NCBI GenBank assembly: GCA_947647615.1
Contig: CANSKS010000009.1
Location: 1-64,000 of the forward strand
Direction: 5' to 3'
DNA from: an uncultured Neglectibacter sp.
GTDB taxonomy: Bacteria > Bacillota > Clostridia > Oscillospirales > Acutalibacteraceae
Length of the DNA: 64,000 nt
How positions within the stretch are numbered: position 1 is the stretch's first letter; each line of letters opens with the position of its first letter. Made by a program: the position numbers and the translations under genes. The notes below the pieces were generated by a model. It was given only the letters and a program-made list of their open reading frames with translations, was not told where the DNA came from and searched no databases. This document shows, piece after piece, positions 8,473-17,293 of this stretch.

Positions 8473-9309
8473 TTACACCGGGGTCTCATCCGGCCCAATC
8501 AAATTGTCCCGCGAGAAGGTGATTCGCACCGCTCCATGGGTTACCGTGCCGGAATTGGCATACTGGAAAATGCCCGGCAGGTCCTCTACCAGGGCATCTC
8601 CCTGCAAAATATGCTCGCAAATCCAAATACAGTCGTCCAGGGTGGTGCCGGGCATGGAAAAGCAATCCGGCCGGCCCACATATCCCACATGACCGTTAAA
8701 ATTGCGGTCGAACCGGTCCCCTACGGCACGCAGCTTGTACAGGCTTTTCAGGCTGGTATTTACGCTTTCGGTAAGGCCCAGGTTCACATTGCAGGCGTCT
8801 CCCGAAAACAGGATGCGCTCCCGCCGGTCCAAAAAACAGCAGCTGCCGGGGGTGTGGTTGGGCGTATGCAAAACCTCCACAAGCCGGTTTCCAAGCTCAA
8901 AGGTCATGCCGTCTTCCAGGTCCAAAAGCCTAGGGCTGCCCTGGGCAGGAATGGGCTTTGGCACGTCGTAGGCTTCATAGGAGCCCATTTCCCCCATTTT
9001 GGCAATGTAGTTTTCCAGGGAAGCCAGATCCCGTTCCCAATACATAGGTTGATCTGCCGGGTGCAAATAGACTTCCTTCAGCTGCCCGCATCCGCCAATA
9101 TGATCTCCGTGCCCGTGGGACAGCACCGTGAAATAGGGCTTATCCGTCACGGCGCTCACGGCTTTTTCCAAATCGGTAAGGCCCACGCCGGTGTCCAACA
9201 GCATAGCCCGCTGTTCTCCCACCAGCACGAACATGGTGCTCATACCATAGTCGTTAATGGCAAAGGTTTGATAGGCGATCTCACTGATAAAGGGCCCTTT
9301 CATGCTCAT
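8473..9309 (-). CDS. metallo-beta-lactamase-fold hydrolase
   Basis: A 278-aa protein with the zinc motif HGHGDH (His65, His67, Asp69, His70), then HTPGS and SGDACN, which supply further ligands. This marks a two-metal MBL-fold hydrolase of the glyoxalase II / lactonase type. It has no signal peptide. The start at 9309 has AAGGAGGA seven bases upstream. Its position just before the GH42 gene suggests a job in the same catabolic set, perhaps on a lactone or thioester intermediate. The exact reaction cannot be read from sequence. Confidence 0.85.
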   Translation of the reverse strand: MSMKGPFISEIAYQTFAINDYGMSTMFVLVGEQRAMLLDTGVGLTDLEKAVSAVTDKPYFTVLSHGHGDHIGGCGQLKEVYLHPADQPMYWERDLASLENYIAKMGEMGSYEAYDVPKPIPAQGSPRLLDLEDGMTFELGNRLVEVLHTPNHTPGSCCFLDRRERILFSGDACNVNLGLTESVNTSLKSLYKLRAVGDRFDRNFNGHVGYVGRPDCFSMPGTTLDDCIWICEHILQGDALVEDLPGIFQYANSGTVTHGAVRITFSRDNLIGPDETPV

Positions 9310-9331
9310 AAAATTCCTCCTTACTTCGTCT

Positions 9332-9870
9332 GGTAAATTCACCTTACGGTGAATTTTATCGTGGGAAGCTTCCTCAAAAACTTAGGGGTTCAAAAGGGGC
9401 GAAGCCCCTTTTACAAAGAAAAAATAAAAACGCAAAAAGCAGTAAGCTCCTGGCAAAGGCAGAAATCACCTTTTGCGTAAGGGGAAGAGAAAATTGGGTT
9501 CCAATTTTCTCTACGAAATTCACCTTGCGGTGAATTTTATTGCGGAAAGCTTTCCCTGTTTTTCTTAGAAAAAGCTCAGGGAAAGCAATCCCTCAGTCAG
9601 CTTCGCTGACAGCTCCCTTTACACAAGGGAGCCCTGGGCGTTGCCATGACGGAGAGAGTGCGCAAAGGCAGGAACTTCCCTTTTGCGTAAGGGGAAGAGA
9701 AAATTGGGTTCCAATTTTCTCTACGAAATTCACCTTGCGGTGAATTTTATTGCGGAAAGCTTTCCCTGTTTTTCTTAGAAAAAGCCCAGGGAAAGCAATC
9801 CCTCAGTCAGCTTCGCTGACAGCTCCCTTTACACAAGGGAGCCCTGGACGTTGCCATGACGGAGAGGGTG
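9332..9870. repeat. cluster of palindromic intergenic repeats, including a 210-bp tandem pair
   Basis: The 660-bp gap between the hydrolase and esterase genes is mostly repeat. Bases 9471-9680 and 9681-9870 are near-identical copies spaced exactly 210 bp apart. Each holds AAATTCACC-TTGC-GGTGAATTT (perfect 9-bp stem), GTCAGC-TTC-GCTGAC, and a CTCCCTTTACACAAGGGAG hairpin. A degenerate third start of the unit lies at 9332-9390 (CACCTTACGGTG). No ORF of merit is present. It looks like a REP- or MITE-type repeat family; I believe similar CAGTCAGCTTCGCTGACAG repeats are common in gut Clostridia. Confidence 0.85.
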
Positions 9871-9969
9871 TGTTCCAAATTTAAAGTAAGCTACCCAAAG
9901 CTTTTGGGGTTCAATTTTCCCTTTAGTATAAACCCTGCCCCGGAAAAAGAAAAGGCAAAGACGCAAATC

Positions 9970-11472
9970 TTAAGAAAAAAGATGGAAGCGTAAAAATTCT
10001 TCCCGTTCCGGGCAGCGGCCCCCTTCGGCCTGAGGCCCCTCCGCTTTCAAGTGAAGGTATTCTTGGTTTCCCGGCTCCACAGCCGGCCAATAGGGCAGGC
10101 CCGGGGCGTTGGGACAGCCCCGCTTTACAAAATTTGTCCAATAACTGCCCATTTGGCCGGAAAGGGCATATTGAGCCGGGCCCAGCCGAGGCTTCATGGG
10201 CTCGCCGTCTACGGTGCTGCCTCCCATAATGGAAAGGGTGTGGAACACATAAAAGAGCTCCGCGGAATGGGTAGCCCCTACAAAGGTGCCGTTTTCCAAA
10301 ACAATGGGCTCGCTAAAATAATATTGGTACACCGGGCAAGGGTGCAGGACACTCAGCCGGGAAAGCACCGTTTGAATGTTCAAAAAGCCATAGTCCCGTT
10401 GGGCGTCCAGCAGGCCCCTGGCAAAATTTTCTTCCGTAATATGGTAAAGCTCCATAAAACGCCCGGTGTCTTCTCCGAAGCAGGCCTGGGCGCTTTCTGC
10501 TACCTGACCATAAGAGCTTCCCCAAAAGGGAGCGAACAGCCCTTCGTCGGCATTGCTGCCAATGACTAAGGGTACCTGGCCAATCCTGCCGCAGACCATG
10601 GCCTCGTAGGGGTCTTCCGGCAAAAGGAAGCCGTCTACATAGGGCTGGTATTCCAAGCGGCCCTTCTCCGGGCAGCTGGCCTTTAACAGCGCTTCCGCAG
10701 GCAGAGCGCGGAGCTCTTCCAGGCCTTTGCAGGAAAGCTTTTCAAAAAGCCTTTCTCCAATTTCCTCACCCTCCTTTAAGCTTACGGCCCGCCCCCGAGT
10801 GGGACCGCCGCTCTGAATAATGGCTCCGGCATAAAGGCCGTTGGTCAAGGGGCTGGCAAGCAAGCTGCAAACGCTCATGCCTCCGGCGGACTGGCCGTCC
10901 AGCACAATGCGGTTGGGGTCTCCGCCAAAGGCTCGAATATTCTGCTTCACCCAGCGCAGGGCCGCGATTTGGTCTAACAGGCCATAGTTCCCACTGGTAC
11001 CATTACCGCTTTCCCGGGAAAGTAAGGGATGGGCCAAAAAGCCCAGCACGCCCAGCCGGTAATTGAGGCTGACCACCACAATGCCCTTGGCGGCCAAATC
11101 CCATCCATGGTACAGCTCCTCGTCTCCCAGACCTCCCTGGAAGCCCCCGCCGTGAATCCAAAAGAGCACGGGAAGGTCTTCTCCTTCCGCCCCGGCAGGG
11201 GTCCAGATGTTCAAATAAAGGCAATCCTCACTTTGCGGGTGGTTCCGAAAGGCGTCCATACCCACCCAGCCGGAATTTTGGATGCACATATCGGAAAACT
11301 CCAGGCAGTCCCGTACCCCTTCCCAAGGCGCGGGCGGCTGGGGCGCTTTCCAGCGCAGCTCCCCCACCGGGGGTTTTGCATAGGGGATCCCCCGGAACAG
11401 GGTGATTCCCCTTTGGGTTTCTCCCGAAACCTTTCCAAACTTTGTTTTTACCACACCAATTCCATTTTTCAA
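9970..11472 (-). CDS. type-B carboxylesterase (PnbA-like alpha/beta hydrolase)
   Basis: A 500-aa serine esterase. The nucleophile elbow GQSAGG places Ser195, the oxyanion loop is HGGG (107-110), the acid is the Glu of NADEGLF, and the His lies in ATHSAE, all in the order of the carboxylesterase/para-nitrobenzyl esterase family. No signal peptide is seen. The start codon is TTG at 11472: it is preceded by AAAGGAG at eight bases, and no ATG upstream fits. It lies between the binding-protein gene and the hydrolase/GH42 genes on the same strand, suggesting removal of acyl esters from imported sugars. Substrate is inferred only. Confidence 0.88.
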   Translation of the reverse strand: MKNGIGVVKTKFGKVSGETQRGITLFRGIPYAKPPVGELRWKAPQPPAPWEGVRDCLEFSDMCIQNSGWVGMDAFRNHPQSEDCLYLNIWTPAGAEGEDLPVLFWIHGGGFQGGLGDEELYHGWDLAAKGIVVVSLNYRLGVLGFLAHPLLSRESGNGTSGNYGLLDQIAALRWVKQNIRAFGGDPNRIVLDGQSAGGMSVCSLLASPLTNGLYAGAIIQSGGPTRGRAVSLKEGEEIGERLFEKLSCKGLEELRALPAEALLKASCPEKGRLEYQPYVDGFLLPEDPYEAMVCGRIGQVPLVIGSNADEGLFAPFWGSSYGQVAESAQACFGEDTGRFMELYHITEENFARGLLDAQRDYGFLNIQTVLSRLSVLHPCPVYQYYFSEPIVLENGTFVGATHSAELFYVFHTLSIMGGSTVDGEPMKPRLGPAQYALSGQMGSYWTNFVKRGCPNAPGLPYWPAVEPGNQEYLHLKAEGPQAEGGRCPEREEFLRFHLFS

Positions 11473-11544
11473 TGCAACTGCTCCTTTCTTTCACGTTTCC
11501 TTTTAAAAACCGAGGTTTTAAAATCTTGTTTTTTGACTTTAAGG

Positions 11545-11701
11545 CAAGCTCTCTTCCATAAAATTTTTTATCACCGGGAAGCTACTCCAAATCTCGCCCT
11601 CCGTGGCCGCAACCGTTGTGCGAGGATATTGAAAAACCGGCGTTTTTAAACTTTTCCCAAGTTCAAAACGGGATCCCTTTTGAACTTGGGAAGAGAGCTT
11701 G
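11545..11701. repeat. MITE-like inverted-repeat element between the importer and esterase genes
   Basis: CAAGCTCTCTTCC (11545-11557) and GGAAGAGAGCTTG (11689-11701) are perfect 13-bp inverted repeats bounding 157 bp. Inside, TTCCCAAGTTCAAAA (11654-11668) and TTTTGAACTTGGGAA (11678-11692) make a perfect 15-bp stem around CGGGATCCC. AAAAACCG followed by GGTTTTAAA or CGTTTTTAAA occurs twice (near 11505 and 11633). The region codes for nothing I can support. No transposase is present. Confidence 0.7.
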
Positions 11702-11839
11702 TCTAATGGTCTTCAAAGAGACTGCCGCCCCGGGCCCTGTTCCGGCAAATTTTATTGCGGGAAGCTTTTTAACAAAAGCGAGCGGCGGAAGTTGCCTTCC
11801 ACCGCCCATTTCAGCAAGGAACTCGCTGGTTTTTGTTAT

Positions 11840-13420
11840 TTACTTGGCAGGATGGCTCTCGCAGAAGGCATCCAGCTGCTTCTGCATTTCGGCCAACACC
11901 TTTTCAATGCCGGCAGCTTCCATCTTGGCCTGGTAATCGGCTAAGCCGGATTCCAGATCCACGAAGCCCAGCTCCAACGGCAGCCAGTATTCCTGGTTCA
12001 CGTTGCGAATAGCGGCATACTCGGTTTCCATCATAGAGGTATCCAGTACGAAGGAAGCGAAGCGGGCAGCGCCCTTGCCGTCCTGCTCTTTGATGTAGTT
12101 ATCCCATTCGGCCTTCAGGTCGGCTACTACTTGAGGAGAACCAACGGAGGGCAGGTTGAATTCGGGAGTACGGGCAGCCCAGCAGGCGGAGAAGCCGTAG
12201 TTATCGGGGTCGGGGTTCTTGATCTGGCCGTCGATGATCTCGTAAGAAACGCCTTCAATGCCATTGTAGAAGGCACGGTAGGTCTCTTCGTCGCTGGTGA
12301 TCAGGTCATACAGGGCCAAAGCGCGCTCGGGGTTCTTGGCAGTACCGGAAACCACCAGGGCGTCCTGGGTGAAGGGCAGGTAAGAAACGTCCTTCCGGAA
12401 ATCGGCATACTTGAAGTTGCGCTCGGGATAATCGATGGCGCGGCCTTCATAGGTGTCGATGTTGTGGATGGTGCAGGCAGCCTTGCCGCCTTGAACCTTC
12501 TGGGAGTCTGTATCGGAAAGGGCAGATTTGCTCCAGAAGCCCTTCTCATTCCAGCGGTGGGTCATTTCCAGGTAAGGCCGGATCTGGTCGATCTGGTAAT
12601 CTACCTTAACGGTGGGTTTGTCTTCCGTAACGTCGAAGTAGCAGGGAACGCCGTTGCCGCCCACACTGGCCTTGTAGTTGCTGTTGATGCACAGGTACCA
12701 GGCATAGAAGCCCAAACCGGAGGAGTACACGTTCAAGGGTTCCATTTCGGGAGCAGCCTGCTTTACATAGTCGCAGTAAACTTCCAGGTCGTCAAAGTTC
12801 TCCATTTTGCCGTCCCAATCGGTGCCTTCCAGAATATCGGTCCGGTAAATGGGGCCCTGGGAAGAATAGGTGGGCAGCAGGGTGGGAATGCAGTACAGCT
12901 TGCCGTTTACGGTAGCCTGCTCCAACGCGGCCTGGCTCTGGCGCTCGTAGTTTTTGGGAGCGTACTTGGGCCAAAGCTCATCCAGCTCCATAAAAGCGCC
13001 TCTTTGGGCCAGGGAGGAGAAGTTCAGCCAGGTGGCGGTGTAAGACAGGTCAAATTCTTCACCGGAAGAGAACAGCAGGGGATATTTGTTGGTATATTCC
13101 GCCCAGCCAATCCAGTTCACCTTTAAGGTGGTGTTCAATTTCTCTTTGAAAATCTTGTTCATGTTTTCATCGATCTCGTCCTGCTTGGCGGGACGGTCGC
13201 TGACCACATACATGACGACTTCCACTTCGTTCGAAGTATCCAGGTCTCCGGCTTCCGGAGTTTCCGCTTTCGATCCGTCGTCTGTCTTCGACCCTTCCGT
13301 ACTGGCTTTAGAGCCGGTAGAAGCTGTGCTGCTGGAATTCTTGTCGCCGCATGCGGCAAAAACGCCGAGGATCATGCAAAGCGCCATGAGAAGAGCAACC
13401 AGTCTAAAGGACTTTTTCAT
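11840..13420 (-). CDS. extracellular solute-binding lipoprotein of the second sugar ABC importer
   Basis: A 526-aa LplA-like binding protein. The signal ends FAAC with Cys24 as the lipidated residue, then a Ser/Thr/Lys-rich linker to about residue 55 leads to the periplasmic-binding fold. The start at 13420 follows GGAGGT. It is third in an operon with two permeases (43 bp gap), the same layout as the operon at 0.1-3.8 kb. The two binding proteins differ markedly in sequence, so they probably serve different glycans. Downstream esterase, hydrolase and GH42 genes on the same strand suggest an acylated galactoside-type substrate (inference). Confidence 0.9.
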   Translation of the reverse strand: MKKSFRLVALLMALCMILGVFAACGDKNSSSTASTGSKASTEGSKTDDGSKAETPEAGDLDTSNEVEVVMYVVSDRPAKQDEIDENMNKIFKEKLNTTLKVNWIGWAEYTNKYPLLFSSGEEFDLSYTATWLNFSSLAQRGAFMELDELWPKYAPKNYERQSQAALEQATVNGKLYCIPTLLPTYSSQGPIYRTDILEGTDWDGKMENFDDLEVYCDYVKQAAPEMEPLNVYSSGLGFYAWYLCINSNYKASVGGNGVPCYFDVTEDKPTVKVDYQIDQIRPYLEMTHRWNEKGFWSKSALSDTDSQKVQGGKAACTIHNIDTYEGRAIDYPERNFKYADFRKDVSYLPFTQDALVVSGTAKNPERALALYDLITSDEETYRAFYNGIEGVSYEIIDGQIKNPDPDNYGFSACWAARTPEFNLPSVGSPQVVADLKAEWDNYIKEQDGKGAARFASFVLDTSMMETEYAAIRNVNQEYWLPLELGFVDLESGLADYQAKMEAAGIEKVLAEMQKQLDAFCESHPAK

Positions 13421-13462
13421 AATTTTACCTCCGTATTGCAAATTTATATTTGGCACGCCGGT

Positions 13463-14377
13463 TCAGCCTTTTACCGAACCGATCGTAACGCCCTTGACAA
13501 AATACTTCTGTACAAAGGGGTAGAGCAAAATAATGGGGCCGGTGGCAATGACAGCCATGCAGAGTTTCAAGGAGTTGGAGGGAAGATCCTCCGCCTTAAT
13601 GCCCACCTGGCTGGCAATAGCCGCCAGAGCCTGGGCCTTTTGCAGCATATTATAGAGCATGTATTGCAGGGGGAATTTCGCCTCGGTGTTCATGTAGAGC
13701 ATGGCGTTGTACCAGTCGTTCCAGTAGCCCAAGGCCTTGAAAAGGCCAATGGTGGCAAGGCCGGATTTCAAAAGCGGGAACACGATTTGAATAAAAATTC
13801 GGAACTCGCCTGCACCATCGATCTTGGCCGATTCGATAAGCGCCGGGGGCACATTGTTCACGAAGCTGCGCATGATGAGCAAATAGAACACGTTGAACAG
13901 GCCCGGCAGGATCAAAGCAAAATAGCTGTCTTTTAAATGCAGGTACTGAATGTAAAAGATGTAGGTGCTGATCATACCGCCGTTAAACAAGGTGGTGAAG
14001 TAAAAGAAAAAGGAAATCTTGTTGCGGTATTTAAAATCCTTCCGGCTAATGACATAGGCCGTCATGGTGGTGAGAAACAAGCCAATGGCCGTGCCCACCG
14101 CGGTGATGAAGATGGTGACTCCATAGGCCCGGAAAATACTTTCCGGATTCCGGAAGATGAACTCATAGGCCTCGGTGGTAAACTCCTGGGGGAAAATGCT
14201 GTAGCCGTTAAAGCGAATGGCCGCTTCCGAGCTAAAGGAGCCGGAAACCAGCATAATAAAGGGCAGCAGGCAAACCAGAGCCAACAGGCCGATGAAGACG
14301 TAGGAAATAATATTGAACACAATACGGGACGGTGTAAGCTTTATTTTATTGGAACGGGCAACCGTAGCTTCCGCCAT
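13463..14377 (-). CDS. carbohydrate ABC transporter permease (LplC/YtcP-like)
   Basis: A membrane permease of 304 aa with about six hydrophobic segments. The loop PALIESAKIDGAGEF (residues about 190-205) is the EAA motif, and the end FVKGVTIGSVKG is the family signature. GGAGGTTTCGTT precedes the ATG at 14377. It follows its partner permease by 43 bp and precedes the binding-protein gene. Confidence 0.93.
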   Translation of the reverse strand: MAEATVARSNKIKLTPSRIVFNIISYVFIGLLALVCLLPFIMLVSGSFSSEAAIRFNGYSIFPQEFTTEAYEFIFRNPESIFRAYGVTIFITAVGTAIGLFLTTMTAYVISRKDFKYRNKISFFFYFTTLFNGGMISTYIFYIQYLHLKDSYFALILPGLFNVFYLLIMRSFVNNVPPALIESAKIDGAGEFRIFIQIVFPLLKSGLATIGLFKALGYWNDWYNAMLYMNTEAKFPLQYMLYNMLQKAQALAAIASQVGIKAEDLPSNSLKLCMAVIATGPIILLYPFVQKYFVKGVTIGSVKG

Positions 14378-14420
14378 AACGAAACCTCCATTTCTCTCTT
14401 TGGTATTTCTGTGTTTTGAG

Positions 14421-15341
14421 TTAGAACAACGCGTAATCCTCTTCCACTTTTTTCACAATGGCGTTCACAACGATGATGATCACAAAACACAGAACCGACT
14501 GGTAGAAGGACGCGGCGGCCGTCATACCAAAGTTAGAGTTTTGCAGCAGCGAACGGAACACATAGGTATCAATCACGTCCGTTCTATCAAACAGCTGGCC
14601 GTTGTTTCCCACGATTTGGTAGAACATTTCAAAGTCGCCCCGCAAAATGCGGCCCACCTGCAAAAGCAGCATGGTGATAATGGTGGGTTTAATGGAGGGC
14701 ATGGTAATATACCAGATCTTCTGGAACACGTTGGCGCCGTCGATATCTGCGGCTTCGTAGCATTCGGCGTCAATGCTGGTGATGGCGGCTATGTAAATAA
14801 TGGAGTTGTAGCCCACCCATTTCCAGGAATTGAAAATGCAGATGATCCAGGGCCATACGCCGGGCATGGAATAGACGTTGACAGGCTCGCCTCCGAAGAA
14901 CTTGACTACATTGTTCAGCACGCCTGTTTCAAAGTTGAAAATGTTGAATACGAAAGTGCCCACAATAACCCAGGAAATGAAGTAGGGCAGGAAAATAACG
15001 GACTGGGTGACCTTCTTGTAAACCTTGCCTGCCATTTCGGAAATCAAAATAGCCACAAACACGGCCAGAAATTGGGAGGTGACAAGGTTCAGCAAATTGT
15101 AGAAAATGGTGTTGCGGGTGATGAGCCAGCCCTTGCCGGACTGGAACAAGAACCGGAAATTTTCCAGCCCGTTCCAGGGGCTCCCGAACACGCCCAGGTT
15201 GAACTTGTAATCTTTAAAAGCCAAGATCAAACCCGACATGGGCAGGTATGACATCACAAACACCAAAAGAACTGCCGGCGCCACCATAAGGAACAGCGCC
15301 TTGTTCTTTTTTAGTTCATGAAGAAAGCCCGTTTTTTTCAT
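14421..15341 (-). CDS. carbohydrate ABC transporter permease (LplB/YtePermease-like)
   Basis: First gene of the second importer operon; 306 aa with six predicted membrane segments and an EAA loop at ECYEAADIDGANVFQ. Two in-frame ATGs lie six bases apart. The second, at 15341 (MKKTGF), is preferred because AAGGGGG is seven bases upstream, whereas it nearly touches the first at 15347. The AraC-type gene lies just upstream on the same strand, but its own terminator separates the two, so this operon probably has its own activated promoter. Confidence 0.92.
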   Translation of the reverse strand: MKKTGFLHELKKNKALFLMVAPAVLLVFVMSYLPMSGLILAFKDYKFNLGVFGSPWNGLENFRFLFQSGKGWLITRNTIFYNLLNLVTSQFLAVFVAILISEMAGKVYKKVTQSVIFLPYFISWVIVGTFVFNIFNFETGVLNNVVKFFGGEPVNVYSMPGVWPWIICIFNSWKWVGYNSIIYIAAITSIDAECYEAADIDGANVFQKIWYITMPSIKPTIITMLLLQVGRILRGDFEMFYQIVGNNGQLFDRTDVIDTYVFRSLLQNSNFGMTAAASFYQSVLCFVIIIVVNAIVKKVEEDYALF

Positions 15342-15560
15342 ATACATACCCCCTTATACGTTTTGGACAAAGCCAATTTGAACCTTCATTTCTTACTGTT
15401 CAAATCAATTAGTTTTATCATAAAGAATTTTACAGAAAATTCATATGGGTAAATCTACGATTTTCTGGAAAAATTACGGGTATTTGTAGAAACAGTATGA
15501 TTCTCATCAAAATTCTTAAAAAACAGCGGATATTTTCACTAAAAGTAGAAGCGAAAAAAA
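15342..15560. other. intergenic region with a weak, possibly activator-dependent promoter
   Basis: AT-rich. On the minus strand a good TATGAT (15417-15422) is not backed by a recognisable -35 box at 16-18 bp. AGAAAAT and ATTTTCT form a loose inverted repeat just upstream of it (about 15432-15461). This arrangement would fit activation by the adjacent AraC-type protein. No gene is supported. Confidence 0.4.
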
Positions 15561-15583
15561 CACGCCCGGCCCAGCCGGACGTG
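15554..15583 (-). terminator. terminator of the AraC-type regulator gene
   Basis: On the minus strand CACGtCCGGC, loop TGG, GCCGGgCGTG is followed directly by seven T (15554-15560). It separates the regulator gene from the importer operon downstream. Confidence 0.85.
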
Positions 15584-15673
15584 CTTTTTGCCGGGAAAGA
15601 AAGCGACTTTCCCTTATTTTACTGCCGCGGCAAACGGTTTTCCTCAACAATCTTCGGCTGTTTCCAAGCTATC

Positions 15674-16936
15674 TTACGAAGATCCTTCCGTTTTCCCCGC
15701 GTGCCGCGCCCGGTACTCCGAAGGGGTGACCCCCACATGCTTTTTGAATATCTTGGCGAAATAGTTGGGATCCTCGTAGCCCACCTGCTGGGAAATCTGG
15801 TAAAATTTCAGGCAGGGATCCCGCAAAAGCTCCTTGGCCCTGCACACCCGCACCTGGGTCAGGTATTCGCCAATAGTCTGCCCCGTCTGCCGCTTGAACA
15901 TGCCGGAAAGGTAGTTGGGGGTGAGGTAAACAGTCTCCGCCAGGTGCTTCACGGAAAGCTCCTGGCCGTAGTTTTGGCCTATCATTTGCCGGATCCTGCA
16001 AACCGCCAGGTTCCCGCTTTCCCATTTTTCCCGCCGGGAAAAGGCCTCCCTGGCCCGGGACAGGAGAAAACCGTGAATCTCCTCCATGGTGTCCAGGTTT
16101 TCCAGCCGCCAAACTGTAGCCTCCCACTCTTTTTGCCTTTCCTTCTCCTTTTGGGGAACACTGCGGAAATAGTCTTTTTCCAGCTTCCAAAGCAAGGAAA
16201 GGTAAAAGTGGAACAGGAAGGGGGTTAAAACCGCTTCCCGTTTTTCCAGCTCCCGGGAAAGCTTCTCCAGGGCTTTTTCCAGGACCTCTTCCCTGCCCTC
16301 TTCCAAGACCTGCTGGAATTCCTCCCGCATCTCCCCCTCTATGGGGGCAAAGGCGTCTCTTTTCCCTCCTGCCCGGAAGGACGCCCGGCCATAGCCTAAG
16401 AAAAACAGGTTCTGCTCTACTCTTTTGGCCTCGCCATAGGAACGGTACACTTGATCCAGCCGCTCCACCCTGGGCCCTACCGCCAAAAAAAGCTTCTTTC
16501 CCAAAAGTCTTTGGGAACAAGTCTGAGTCAGGATGCTCAAAACCGGGCCGGGACCGCAAAGGGTTTTCCAGCTTCCGCACAGTAAAATGACCAGCCTGTG
16601 GCTCCCGCAAAATTCCGAGACCGCTTCCCAGCCTTCCGCCTGCCGGGCCGCCCTGGCGGCTTCCCAAAAGGCCTTTCGAAACAGGTCCGGATCCTCCGGA
16701 GGCTCCGACAAACGAAGAATACACATCCGCATGGTGGGATACTGCCGCCCCAGAAGCCCGGTTTCCAATACCGCCTTTTCCAGCGCCTCCTCTTGCTCCC
16801 CTCCTTGCAGCAGGGAAAAAAGGAGACCTTTTTTCTCATAATTTTCCTTCCCCTTCACGGGCCCTCTCTCCCCTAACCAGCGCCCTTCCAACAAAGTTCT
16901 TTCTGCTCCGGCCCAATACCGGAGCAGAAAAGACAA
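15674..16936 (-). CDS. AraC-family transcriptional regulator, YesN-like but without a receiver domain
   Basis: A 420-aa cytoplasmic regulator. The C-terminal 100 residues are a double helix-turn-helix of AraC type (AETVYLTPNYLSGMFK and ISQQVGYEDPNYFAKIFKK). The first 300 residues resemble the linker/middle region of YesN-type response regulators, yet no receiver domain precedes it in any frame. The start is ambiguous: TTG at 16936 has AAGGCGG five bases upstream and fits the promoter at 16970-16998, while GTG at 16858 is the alternative. It likely controls the adjacent importer operon or the divergent isomerase genes. How it senses sugar is not apparent. Confidence 0.85.
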   Translation of the reverse strand: MSFLLRYWAGAERTLLEGRWLGERGPVKGKENYEKKGLLFSLLQGGEQEEALEKAVLETGLLGRQYPTMRMCILRLSEPPEDPDLFRKAFWEAARAARQAEGWEAVSEFCGSHRLVILLCGSWKTLCGPGPVLSILTQTCSQRLLGKKLFLAVGPRVERLDQVYRSYGEAKRVEQNLFFLGYGRASFRAGGKRDAFAPIEGEMREEFQQVLEEGREEVLEKALEKLSRELEKREAVLTPFLFHFYLSLLWKLEKDYFRSVPQKEKERQKEWEATVWRLENLDTMEEIHGFLLSRAREAFSRREKWESGNLAVCRIRQMIGQNYGQELSVKHLAETVYLTPNYLSGMFKRQTGQTIGEYLTQVRVCRAKELLRDPCLKFYQISQQVGYEDPNYFAKIFKKHVGVTPSEYRARHAGKTEGSS

Positions 16937-16954
16937 GACGGCCGCCTTGTTTCA

Positions 16955-16998
16955 ATATCGATATCAACTATTTTAACAAAATAAATCCGGAAAGTCAA
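16955..16998 (-). promoter_or_regulatory. promoter of the AraC-type gene with palindrome at the start site
   Basis: On the minus strand TTGACT (16993-16998), 17-bp spacer, TAAAAT (16970-16975). A perfect 10-bp palindrome ATATCGATAT (16955-16964) covers the expected start site and could be an operator. Confidence 0.65.
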
Positions 16999-17293
16999 AT
17001 TAAAATTTGTTTCTTTTCCCGGCATTTTCCTTCGGTTTTTCTATATCCAAATTTGGAAAAATCTTCCTGGCCATTGTTAAAATTTTGCTTTCAAAAAAAC
17101 TGGAATTTTCTTGGCACCTTTCTCTTTTCCCACTTTGGAGAAATCTCAAAAAAATGATAGACTTTTTTGGTTTTTGTATAAAAAAATTTGAACATTTTCT
17201 CCGAAGCCCTTGCTTTTCTTTCAAAAATGTGGCACTATGTTCTATAGCGGCCGGCAAAAGGTGCCGGCGCATTCTTAGAAGGAGGAATTTGTC
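16999..17293. other. AT-rich divergent intergenic region
   Basis: Very AT-rich spacer between the AraC-type gene and the two isomerase genes. It must carry the rightward promoter for the isomerases, but I cannot find hexamers with correct spacing; AGAAGGAGGAATTT at its end is the ribosome-binding site of the first isomerase. No ORF is convincing. Confidence 0.4.
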
